From assembly GCA_023481285.1 (NCBI GenBank), contig JAMCWL010000036.1, positions 1 to 37,533 of the forward strand: DNA of 37,533 nucleotides. The letters run 5' to 3'. Source of the DNA: Actinomycetota bacterium. Its GTDB lineage: Bacteria > Actinomycetota > Aquicultoria > Aquicultorales > JAMCWL01. Made by a program: the position numbers and the translations under genes. Positions 31,336-37,533 of this stretch are shown one piece after another. Position 1 is the stretch's first letter. Each line of letters starts with the position of its first letter. The notes beneath the pieces were generated by a model that saw nothing but the letters and a program-made list of their open reading frames with translations, was not told where the DNA came from and made no database searches.

Positions 31336-31911
31336 ATGATGCAGCCTGGTTTGTTGGAGAGGATTAAACCGACCGGTGGTCCGAGGCCCCTGACGCTGGG
31401 CGACCGTATAATATTCATCCTCCTTACCATCGCCATCTTTATCGCCGTTTTCCGGCCGGTTCTCGTCTACATGAGCCTTTGGCGAGGGGATCAGTACTGG
31501 ATGGGTGGTGAACTGGAGGGCGGCCTACGCTCGTACCGAAAGGCACTGATCCTCGATCCAAATAACCCTCGCGTTCGCGAAACGCTCGGCTATGTTTATG
31601 CGAAATACAAGCGCTATGACGAGTCGGTCGGGCAGTATGAGTCCGCGATTCGGATCGAACCCGAAAACGCTGAAAATCACTACTACCTGGGTCTATCCCT
31701 GTTCCAGCAGAAAAGGTACGAGCTAGCCGTCGGCCATTTCCAAAAAGCCATCGTGCTTAATCCGGAGTTAAGATTTTCATATTTCTCGCTTGCCACCAGC
31801 TACGAGAGGCTCGGAAAACCGAGGGAGGCCGCCAAGGTCTACCGGCGGCTTCAGAAGAAGTTTCCGGACGTGAAGAACATCGAAGAAGTTGTTCAAAAGC
31901 TGGAGCGCTAG
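31336..31911 (+). CDS. Membrane-anchored TPR protein
   Basis: 191 residues from the ATG at 31336, behind AAAGGG; TTG at 31324 and ATG at 31339 are alternatives. A helix (about 22-46) is followed by three to four tetratricopeptide repeats, with consensus runs such as GGLRSYRKALILDPNNP, YDESVGQYESAIRIEPENA and YELAVGHFQKAIVLNPE. TPR domains bind partner proteins. It is first in the operon TPR-HMA-CcdA-ZIP behind operator site 3, so it may scaffold assembly of the metal proteins. No enzyme domain is seen. Confidence 0.8.
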   Translation: MMQPGLLERIKPTGGPRPLTLGDRIIFILLTIAIFIAVFRPVLVYMSLWRGDQYWMGGELEGGLRSYRKALILDPNNPRVRETLGYVYAKYKRYDESVGQYESAIRIEPENAENHYYLGLSLFQQKRYELAVGHFQKAIVLNPELRFSYFSLATSYERLGKPREAAKVYRRLQKKFPDVKNIEEVVQKLER

Positions 31912-31932
31912 CGATTCGTGGAGGGATATCGC

Positions 31933-32298
31933 ATGGCGAACAATGAAGAGGTTCTAAAGGGCGAAGAGGGCGAAAGCCAAGATAAGCGTGGGAGGGAGAT
32001 TCGCCTCTATCTCGAGCGCGTCCACTGCGCGGACTGCGTTCGCGACCTGATCGAGGGCGTGGTGACGAGGGTGGAGGGCGTGAAGGGCGCGCGCTTTGAA
32101 GAGGCCGACCTCTGCCTGGTGGTCGAGGGGACCGAGGTTGACGAAGCGATGCTTCGCTCGGCGATTACGGCGGTCGGCTACTCTTTTCGAGACGCAGGTG
32201 CGCCGGTCAACAGGCCGTCTAGGCTTGCCAACGGGGTCTATATCGCGATCGCGGTCGTTCTACTTATCTTGCTTGTCCTCTGGCTACAACGGGTTTAG
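31933..32298 (+). CDS. HMA-like metal-binding protein with C-terminal anchor
   Basis: 121 residues from the ATG at 31933, preceded by GGAGGGA; GTG at 31918 is unlikely, as it would lie on that site. An acidic start is followed by an HMA-like ferredoxin fold (about 22-92), with C32-x2-C35 (VHCADC) where HMA domains bind Cu, Hg or Zn. A C-terminal helix (about 101-119) makes it a tail-anchored protein, and the domain probably faces the cytoplasm. It may hand metal to or from the membrane proteins next to it. Confidence 0.75.
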   Translation: MANNEEVLKGEEGESQDKRGREIRLYLERVHCADCVRDLIEGVVTRVEGVKGARFEEADLCLVVEGTEVDEAMLRSAITAVGYSFRDAGAPVNRPSRLANGVYIAIAVVLLILLVLWLQRV

Positions 32299-32307
32299 GA
32301 GGAGAGA

Positions 32308-32994
32308 TTGTCCCTGCCGGATCTCGGGTCTTCAATTACACAATATCCACTCATCGCGGTCGCCGTGGCCTTCGGCGTTGGTCTGCTGACGAGCCTTGGT
32401 CCCTGCACCTTTGCCAGATCCGTCACCCTCATGGGCTACATCGGCTCGGAGGAGCGGCTGACTAAAACGAAGGGATTTCTCCTCGCGTTTTTGATGCTTA
32501 TCGGCATTGCCATCTCGTACTCGAGCCTCGGTCTCGTCGGCTATATAGCCGCTAATATCGCGAAGATAGGGGCCGGTCTCTACTACTTCGTCGGCTTTAT
32601 GGCGGTGCTGATGGGGCTTCATTTCGCAGGCGTCTTGCGCTTTCGCATACCGGTGCCGGGGCGTTTGAGATCGCTGAAGGAGAAGTACGCGCATTACCGC
32701 GGGCCGACGGGGAGCTTCATGCTCGGCATCGTCTTCGGGTTGATGCTCTGCCCATGCTGCTTGCCGGGTCTTCTGACCATCTTTGCGCTTACTTTTGCAA
32801 AGGGTCAGCTCCTCTACGGCATGTTGCTCGTCTTCGCTTTTACGCTGGGTCACGGCCTCCCGCTGCTCGCGGTTGGTCTCTTTGCCGGGGCCATTAAGGT
32901 GTTTGCCGGAATTCAGCGGTGGCAGGAGCACATCAGCCTGGCCAACGGCACGCTGATGATAATCGCCGGTCTTGTAATGCTCTGGCTGGTCTAA
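32308..32994 (+). CDS. CcdA/DsbD-like transmembrane thiol-electron carrier
   Basis: 228 residues with six helices. C33 in the LGPCTFARS segment (helix 1) and the C148-x-C150-C151 group in MLCPCCLP (helix 4) occupy the places of the redox cysteines in CcdA/DsbD. The extra cysteine differs from common CcdA. Such proteins pass electrons from cytoplasmic thioredoxin to outside thiols; some relatives handle metals. The TTG start has AGGAGGAGA directly upstream, 9 nt after the HMA gene. It could keep the CxxC proteins of the cluster reduced. Confidence 0.82.
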   Translation: MSLPDLGSSITQYPLIAVAVAFGVGLLTSLGPCTFARSVTLMGYIGSEERLTKTKGFLLAFLMLIGIAISYSSLGLVGYIAANIAKIGAGLYYFVGFMAVLMGLHFAGVLRFRIPVPGRLRSLKEKYAHYRGPTGSFMLGIVFGLMLCPCCLPGLLTIFALTFAKGQLLYGMLLVFAFTLGHGLPLLAVGLFAGAIKVFAGIQRWQEHISLANGTLMIIAGLVMLWLV

Positions 32995-33009
32995 GATGGG
33001 AGGGGTATC

Positions 33010-33741
33010 GTGATGAAGTACTTTCCGCTGCTCTTCGCCCCGCTCTCCTTTGCCGTAGCGTATGGCGGGGGTATCGTCGCCGCCCGCTTCGCCCGTGAAG
33101 GTCGCTCGTGGCTCAACTTCGGCCTTGGCTTCGGCGGTGGATTCCTGCTCGCCGTGGCTCTTGTCGACATCATTCCCGAGGCGGCGGAGCAGGCGAAAGG
33201 CGCCCACATCGCGGTGGCCGTCGGCTTTGCGATTTTCTTCCTGATCGAGCAGCTTTTCGACGCCCATTTCTGTCCGGCGGGGGAGGTCCGCTGTGGGAAA
33301 GATCACAGTTCGACGGGTTTTCTTGCCGTCGTCGGCATGGGGCTTCACGGGTTGATCGATGGGATCGCCGTTGCGAGCGCCCTCTTGACGGACGTGCGCT
33401 TGGCGATGCTTGTCTCCGTGGCCGTCCTCGTGCATAAGGTCCCCGACGGCTTCTGCTTGGGCACGCTCCTTTGCGCCAAAGGATATACCGACCGATCGAC
33501 CCGGCGGCAGCTTCTCATCTTTTCTCTCACAACGCCCATCGGTATTCTGGTATCCTACTATGCGCTCGTTGGCACCGCGCTCAACCCGGGAGTCGCGCTC
33601 GGGCTCTCCGCCGGGTCGTTCGTCTACATCGCGACATCGCATCTTCTGCCGGAGGCGCGCCTCGGTGCGGCCGGCACCGGCCAGCTCGTTCTATCCGTCC
33701 TGGCGGGTATCGTCGCCGCGGTTATGCTCCCGGGCGCCTGA
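33010..33741 (+). CDS. ZIP-family metal transporter
   Basis: 243 residues with about eight helices. The paired metal-site motifs are HGLIDG (H113, D117) in helix 4 and HKVPDG (H142, D146) in helix 5. VDIIPEA near residue 52 and ATSHLLPEA in a late helix are also typical. ZIP proteins bring Zn, Fe or Mn into the cytoplasm. A loop at 86-98 holds CPAG and RCGKDH. GGGAGGGG precedes the GTG start (ATG at 33013 is an alternative). It is the last gene behind operator site 3 and overlaps the convergent gene by 20 bp. Confidence 0.87.
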   Translation: MMKYFPLLFAPLSFAVAYGGGIVAARFAREGRSWLNFGLGFGGGFLLAVALVDIIPEAAEQAKGAHIAVAVGFAIFFLIEQLFDAHFCPAGEVRCGKDHSSTGFLAVVGMGLHGLIDGIAVASALLTDVRLAMLVSVAVLVHKVPDGFCLGTLLCAKGYTDRSTRRQLLIFSLTTPIGILVSYYALVGTALNPGVALGLSAGSFVYIATSHLLPEARLGAAGTGQLVLSVLAGIVAAVMLPGA

Positions 33742-34030
33742 TACTAATCACCTCATAGAAGTGGGGGGTGGGAGACCCTTCGAATAGAGGATCGACCTTT
33801 GCCCGTGCTTCTTGATGTTCCTTGCTCATGTGCATGGCCATAAAAGCCCCTTCGCTTTCAAATTCCAGAATCGCGATGTACTTTTCCTCTTCTTTTGTGG
33901 ACTTCAGCAGGCTCCTTGAAACGAACCCATCAAATCCTTCAAAGACGCCGTTCGACCAGGCGAACCACTCCTTGAATTCCTCCTCTTTGCCCGGCTTAAT
34001 GGGTGGAAACTCAGCTATGTTCACGAACAT
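33722..34030 (-). CDS. Antibiotic-biosynthesis-monooxygenase-fold protein (HmoB/IsdG-like)
   Basis: 102 residues from the ATG at 34030, which has AAAGGAAGTGAG upstream; 34075 is a longer frame without such a site. The ABM dimeric ferredoxin-like fold is visible: FVNIAEFPPIKPGKEEEFKEWF, GFDGFVSRSLL, EEEKYIAILEFESEGAFMAMH, KEHQEARAK. Relatives include haem-degrading monooxygenases and many proteins of unknown role. Next to a metal system, haem iron release is possible but unproven. A promoter-like pair lies at 34062-34089. Confidence 0.75.
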   Translation of the reverse strand: MFVNIAEFPPIKPGKEEEFKEWFAWSNGVFEGFDGFVSRSLLKSTKEEEKYIAILEFESEGAFMAMHMSKEHQEARAKVDPLFEGSPTPHFYEVISIRRPGA

Positions 34031-34061
34031 GATCTCACTTCCTTTCATCGCCTTTCTATAA

Positions 34062-34089
34062 ACCTTACATAACAAATCATGACTTGCAA
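34062..34089 (-). promoter_or_regulatory. Promoter of the ABM-fold gene
   Basis: On the minus strand TTGCAA, 16 nt, TAAGGT, about 35 nt before the start at 34030. The rest of the spacer to 34280 shows no gene. Confidence 0.4.
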
Positions 34090-34280
34090 GGCACTGTCTG
34101 CTTTGAATACCCGACTGACCCTCATATGAGTTGTATTCAGATGAACCTTCCTGGACCTATCTTCCATCCGGCGCTCGGTTTTTGAAGCAACGCGCTTCTG
34201 TACAGCCCGGTATTTTGCGACCCGGACATTAAGCGTTATTGACAAGGACCTAAACGGCAGCCACATGGTTTGGTGACCGC

Positions 34281-36797
34281 TTACGCCGCCTCCATCTCGG
34301 TGGCAATGCGGATGGCGACTATGGCGATGTCGTCCTTTAGCTTACCTTCTGCGAGCTCGGTTGCCGCTTGGAGTAAGCCGTCCACCAGCGCTTGAGAGCC
34401 CGTTGGCTCTACCGAGTACATCACTCGAATAAGCCTATCATCGCCGAAGAACTCCAGCCCTCTCCTTGCCTCAGTCAGGCCGTCGGTATAGAGGATGATG
34501 CTCTCTCCTGCTCTGAGTCCAAGATAAGACTCCTTGTAGATGCCGGGAAATGCGCCGAGTGGAAGCCCTCTGGGGGCGCTTAGAAAATTATATTCACCCC
34601 CGCAGCAGACTGCGGCGGGAGGATGTCCCGCACTGGCGTACCTTATTTCGCCCGTTAAACCGTCGAGCATGAGAAGAGCCGCCGTGGCGAATTGACCGGG
34701 GGGTATCTGGCGAAGGAGGGACTGGTTTGTCTTGCTGAATATGAAAGACGGAGATGGGTCGATGTAGGCCAGGGTCCTAACCGAGCTTCTGATCGTCTCT
34801 GTAAGTCCAGCCGCCTCAACCCCTCTGCCGGCGACGTCTCCTATGAGCACCGCGATAAGGCCCGCCTCCAGCTCGAAAATATCGTAGAAATCTCCACCTA
34901 CCCGCTCGGCCTCAAAGGCCGATTTGTAGGCGACGCCGATATCAAGGCCGGCTATCTTCGGCACCGGCCGCATCAGACTCTCTTGCAGGATTTCAGCGAT
35001 CCGGCGCTCGATCTCTAAGATGCGGGCGTTCTCAATACCTAACGAAACCGCCGCTCCAAGCTTACCCGCAAAGTCGATCTGGGCTTCGGTGAAGGATACC
35101 GGGGTCGAGTGGTAGTGGAAGAAGAGCGTGCCGATGACATCTTCGCGCACCACCAGAGGGACGGCCAGGCTGGAGCGAATATTATAGGTCTCTACAAAAT
35201 TGCGGTTGATCCTTTCGTCGGCGTAAACATCATGTATAGCGACCGGCCGTCTGGTTCTGGCAGCGGCCAACGAAATCTTAGCCTCATTGTCCGATAAACG
35301 TCTTCCCAGTAATTCCCGGGGCAGTCCGTAAAGATACCTGACGATCCAGTAGTCGTCTTCACGCAGAAAAATCAAGGACGACTCGCACCCGATAGCTTTG
35401 ACCGACTCTACAACAACTCGCCGCATTATCGCGTCGAAATCAAGCGTTGAACTTATTGCGGCGTTGATAGTGTTCAGAGCATCACTCAGTTCCTTGGCCA
35501 GCTTGCGCTCGGTGATTTCACTCCGCAGTCCTTCGTTGGCTCTCGCAAGTTCCGCGGTTCGTTCCTCAACCCTTCTTTCGAGCTCATCGCGTGCCTTTCT
35601 GAGTTCGTCTTCCGCCCGCTTTAACTCGGTGATATCTCGTGCCGCCGCAAAGACGCCTTGCACCTCTCCGACTTCGTTCTTGAAGATCGTGGCGTTGTAT
35701 AGCACGTCGGTGACGCGTCCGGAGGTATGGCGAATGGCCAGGGGATAATCTCTGACAAAGCCTTCCGACAACACCAGCTTATATCCCTCACGGGCCCTCT
35801 CGGGTTCGGTAAAGTAATCCGAGAAATCGCTTCCGATAAGGCGCTCTCTGGAGAAGCCCGTCACCTCCTCCGTTGATTTATTGACATCCATTATCTTGCC
35901 GTCCGGGCTGATGGTGACAAGGGGGTCAAGGCTTGCCTCTATGAGATTGCGCGCGTATAACGAGGCGGCTCGCACCCGCTCTTTGGCTCGTATAAGTTCG
36001 GTGATGTCCCAGAAAATGCCTAATATACCGGAGACATTTCCTCGCTCATCTTTAATGGGTGTTTTGACCGTATGGACAAAAGCGGGTCTACCATTCTGGA
36101 TATATTCCTCATCCAGCTCTTCCGTCCGCCCCGACCTCATAATTTTTGAATCATCCGCCCTGTATTTGTCAGCCAATTCTTTAGGGAAAAAATCATAATC
36201 CGTCTTGCCTGAGATTTCATCGGGGATGATCTTTAAATCACGAGCGAACATCTCATTGCAAGACAAATAAATCGATTCTCTATTCTTTAGAAATATTTTT
36301 TGGGGAAGATTTTCAACTAACAGCTTGTACTTACTCTCGCTCTTCCTAAGCTCCTCTTCCGCTCGCTCATGCTCCGTTATGTCGGTAAACGTTGTGACCA
36401 CGCCGGCCGTAACGCCTGACTCGTCGCGCAACGGAGCGGCGTTGACCGATATGATAATCCGGGTTCCATCAGGACGTTCGAACGAAAGCTCTGCGCCGTA
36501 CACCGGCTTGCCCGTACCCATGACCCGGGCAAAAGGGAGCTCTTCCTCGGGAAAAGCTCTTCCATCCGGCGTGGTTATCTTCCAGGCCGGGTCGTTGTAG
36601 GGACGGCCGATGGCGGCAGTGCGCTTCAAGCCGTAAGTCTGTTCGGCCGCGGCGTTGACGAAGACGACGATGCCGTCACGATTGAGGATGACGACGCCAT
36701 CGGCGACGGCCTCGATTATGCGCTCCAGTTGCTCCTTCGAGAGCTCTCTTTCAAGGTCGCCACTTCCAGGCCGTCTTTTTCTGGCAGCTTCTCCCAT
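34281..36797 (-). CDS. PAS-PAS-PAS-GAF-SpoIIE (PP2C-type) signalling phosphatase
   Basis: 838 residues with no membrane helix. Three PAS/PAC units (about 22-150, 155-275, 280-405; each ends in a TDITE-, WDITE- or RDITE-like motif) are followed by a coiled coil (about 400-450), a GAF domain (about 455-605) and a SpoIIE phosphatase (about 615-835). The phosphatase has VGGDFYDIF, IGDVAGRGVEAAG, YTDGLTEAR and LKDDIAIVAI, which carry the metal-binding aspartates. Such RsbU/RsbP-like proteins dephosphorylate anti-sigma-factor antagonists. No RsbW or antagonist gene is next to it. The ATG at 36797 has no strong ribosome site. Confidence 0.9.
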   Translation of the reverse strand: MGEAARKRRPGSGDLERELSKEQLERIIEAVADGVVILNRDGIVVFVNAAAEQTYGLKRTAAIGRPYNDPAWKITTPDGRAFPEEELPFARVMGTGKPVYGAELSFERPDGTRIIISVNAAPLRDESGVTAGVVTTFTDITEHERAEEELRKSESKYKLLVENLPQKIFLKNRESIYLSCNEMFARDLKIIPDEISGKTDYDFFPKELADKYRADDSKIMRSGRTEELDEEYIQNGRPAFVHTVKTPIKDERGNVSGILGIFWDITELIRAKERVRAASLYARNLIEASLDPLVTISPDGKIMDVNKSTEEVTGFSRERLIGSDFSDYFTEPERAREGYKLVLSEGFVRDYPLAIRHTSGRVTDVLYNATIFKNEVGEVQGVFAAARDITELKRAEDELRKARDELERRVEERTAELARANEGLRSEITERKLAKELSDALNTINAAISSTLDFDAIMRRVVVESVKAIGCESSLIFLREDDYWIVRYLYGLPRELLGRRLSDNEAKISLAAARTRRPVAIHDVYADERINRNFVETYNIRSSLAVPLVVREDVIGTLFFHYHSTPVSFTEAQIDFAGKLGAAVSLGIENARILEIERRIAEILQESLMRPVPKIAGLDIGVAYKSAFEAERVGGDFYDIFELEAGLIAVLIGDVAGRGVEAAGLTETIRSSVRTLAYIDPSPSFIFSKTNQSLLRQIPPGQFATAALLMLDGLTGEIRYASAGHPPAAVCCGGEYNFLSAPRGLPLGAFPGIYKESYLGLRAGESIILYTDGLTEARRGLEFFGDDRLIRVMYSVEPTGSQALVDGLLQAATELAEGKLKDDIAIVAIRIATEMEAA

Positions 36798-37367
36798 GCT
36801 CTAGATTATTCCGCTCGACCACATGGTTTAATCCCGTCTTAAGCGCAGGCTGTGTGAGATTGTGCTTTGCAGTGGTATAATCTTGTCGCCCGGTAGCTTG
36901 GGATCGCCCGCGCATGGCGAGTATGTAGGGCAGAGATTTGAAAGGCAAGTGGTTTAAATGAAAGGTGAGCCCGGAGGAGATAAAAAGCGACCAGGGCAAG
37001 CCGCAACCCCGATAGGGTTTTGGCCGGTAGGCGGCGGTAGATGGCCTTCATCGGCTACGAATCCATTCTCGGCCGAAGTCCGCAAAGGCAAGAAGAATAC
37101 TCGAAAGGTCGACGAGAGATAGCGAGTGGATACTCGAGGATATTTTTGTGAAATCGATGTAATCGGCAAGAAACATCCTTAAGTTTCGCGGCTTTTACCA
37201 AGCATCCATCTTGGCGATATGCCGCTCACAGGTCAATGTAGGCGATTCCACGTGCTGGTTAAACCGTTCGCCAGAAAACACGCTTTTTCTTTTGACTTAA
37301 GAGCTTATAAAGGCTATCTTCATGTTAAAAGAGTGTAAACTGGTTGCTCGTAACGGATAACTAAGGC
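36798..37367. other. 570-nt spacer with two promoter-like signals and a possible structured leader
   Basis: TGGTATAAT at 36873-36881 is an extended -10 box pointing rightwards. TTGACT (37292-37297), 17 nt, TATCTT (37315-37320) is a good promoter for the gene at 37368. Between them, AACCC/GGGTT (about 37005-37018) nests inside GCCGC/GCGGC stems. An in-frame stretch of 54 codons (36958-37122) has no ribosome site. No tRNA or known riboswitch could be recognised by eye. Confidence 0.4.
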
Positions 37368-37533
37368 ATGATTGGCAGATCGAACCCGCTCGTATACGCT
37401 GCTCAAATAATCGCCATCATTATTCTTTTTGTCCCTGTCTTTTTGCTTCTTACGCTTCTGCCGGTGCCCGGCTTTTACCATGGCTATTCGGTCACCGATA
37501 GAGAGATGGAGCCGGTGATTCCCTATGGCGGTT
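37368..37533 (+). CDS. Partial gene: signal-peptidase-I-like membrane protein lacking the usual catalytic Ser
   Basis: The first 55 codons of a gene that runs off the window. A helix (about 11-33) is followed by PVPGFYHGYSVTDREMEPVIPYGG. The spacing and MEP-x-I-x-x-G pattern resemble the S-x-S-M-E-P-T-I box of S24/S26 signal peptidases. The residue before MEP is Glu, where the catalytic Ser would stand. It could be an inactive homologue or another family with a similar box. AAGG lies close to the ATG. A promoter lies about 50 nt upstream. Confidence 0.5.
   Translation, partial: MIGRSNPLVYAAQIIAIIILFVPVFLLLTLLPVPGFYHGYSVTDREMEPVIPYGG

Noticed and set aside
32332-33642. A 436-codon open frame on the minus strand, opposite the CcdA-like and ZIP genes
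   Set aside because: Highly charged sequence without domains, lying over two clear membrane-protein genes.
36958-37122. A 54-codon open frame in the spacer
   Set aside because: No ribosome site and no recognisable sequence; it overlaps GC-rich stems that explain it as well.

Overview
The window comes from a bacterium of moderate GC content with a respiratory chain rich in c-type cytochromes. The aromatic amino acid gene order (hisC-like, aroF, tyrA, aroA) followed by cmk-plsC-ispH, the split b6/subunit IV cytochrome b, and the alternative complex III (ACIII) suggest a Gram-positive-related anaerobic or facultative lineage. A deep-branching Actinomycetota or a Firmicutes-like clade are the best guesses. 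This is inferred from gene content only; there is no rRNA, tRNA or phylogenetic marker to settle it.

Region 1 (1-16.9 kb) is respiratory. It holds a 9-heme cytochrome and the pentaheme ActA on the plus strand, and actB-actC-actDE(fused)-actF on the minus strand. Then come a P19/Tp34-type iron-binding protein and a DUF4352 protein, followed by a second quinol-oxidising complex (Rieske protein, cytochrome b6, subunit IV, 11-heme cytochrome). A small membrane protein and an OmpR-type two-component system close the region. The 9-heme and 11-heme proteins are paralogues, one attached to each complex. Four promoter regions here carry TTAA half-sites repeated every 11 bp, the geometry of PhoP/PhoB/OmpR-type operators, so the local response regulator may control the whole set. 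The sensor kinase gene is broken by a perfect 634-bp tandem duplication.

Region 2 (17.2-24.4 kb) is housekeeping: a HisC-type aminotransferase, a DAHP synthase, prephenate dehydrogenase, EPSP synthase, cytidylate kinase, an acyltransferase and IspH. Its spacers carry dispersed and low-complexity repeats.

Region 3 (24.4-34 kb) looks like a metal (probably iron) acquisition or trafficking system. It is headed by a BlaI-type repressor and an M56 protease whose extracytoplasmic tail is short and rich in cysteine. Downstream are a DUF2318 protein, a Gly/Gln-rich membrane protein, two MacB/FtsX-type permeases, an ABC ATPase (with a one-base frameshift), Lgt, a TPR protein, an HMA-like CxxC protein, a CcdA/DsbD-like protein and a ZIP transporter. 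A monooxygenase-like gene converges on it. Three near-identical dyads (ATATACTA-N7-TAGTATAT type) stand before the repressor operon, the DUF2318 operon and the TPR-HMA-CcdA-ZIP operon. This marks them as one BlaI-type regulon and is the most novel system in the window.

Region 4 (34-37.5 kb) holds a triple-PAS, GAF, SpoIIE phosphatase, a 570-nt spacer with two promoter-like signals, and the start of a membrane protein that resembles signal peptidase I but lacks the expected catalytic serine.
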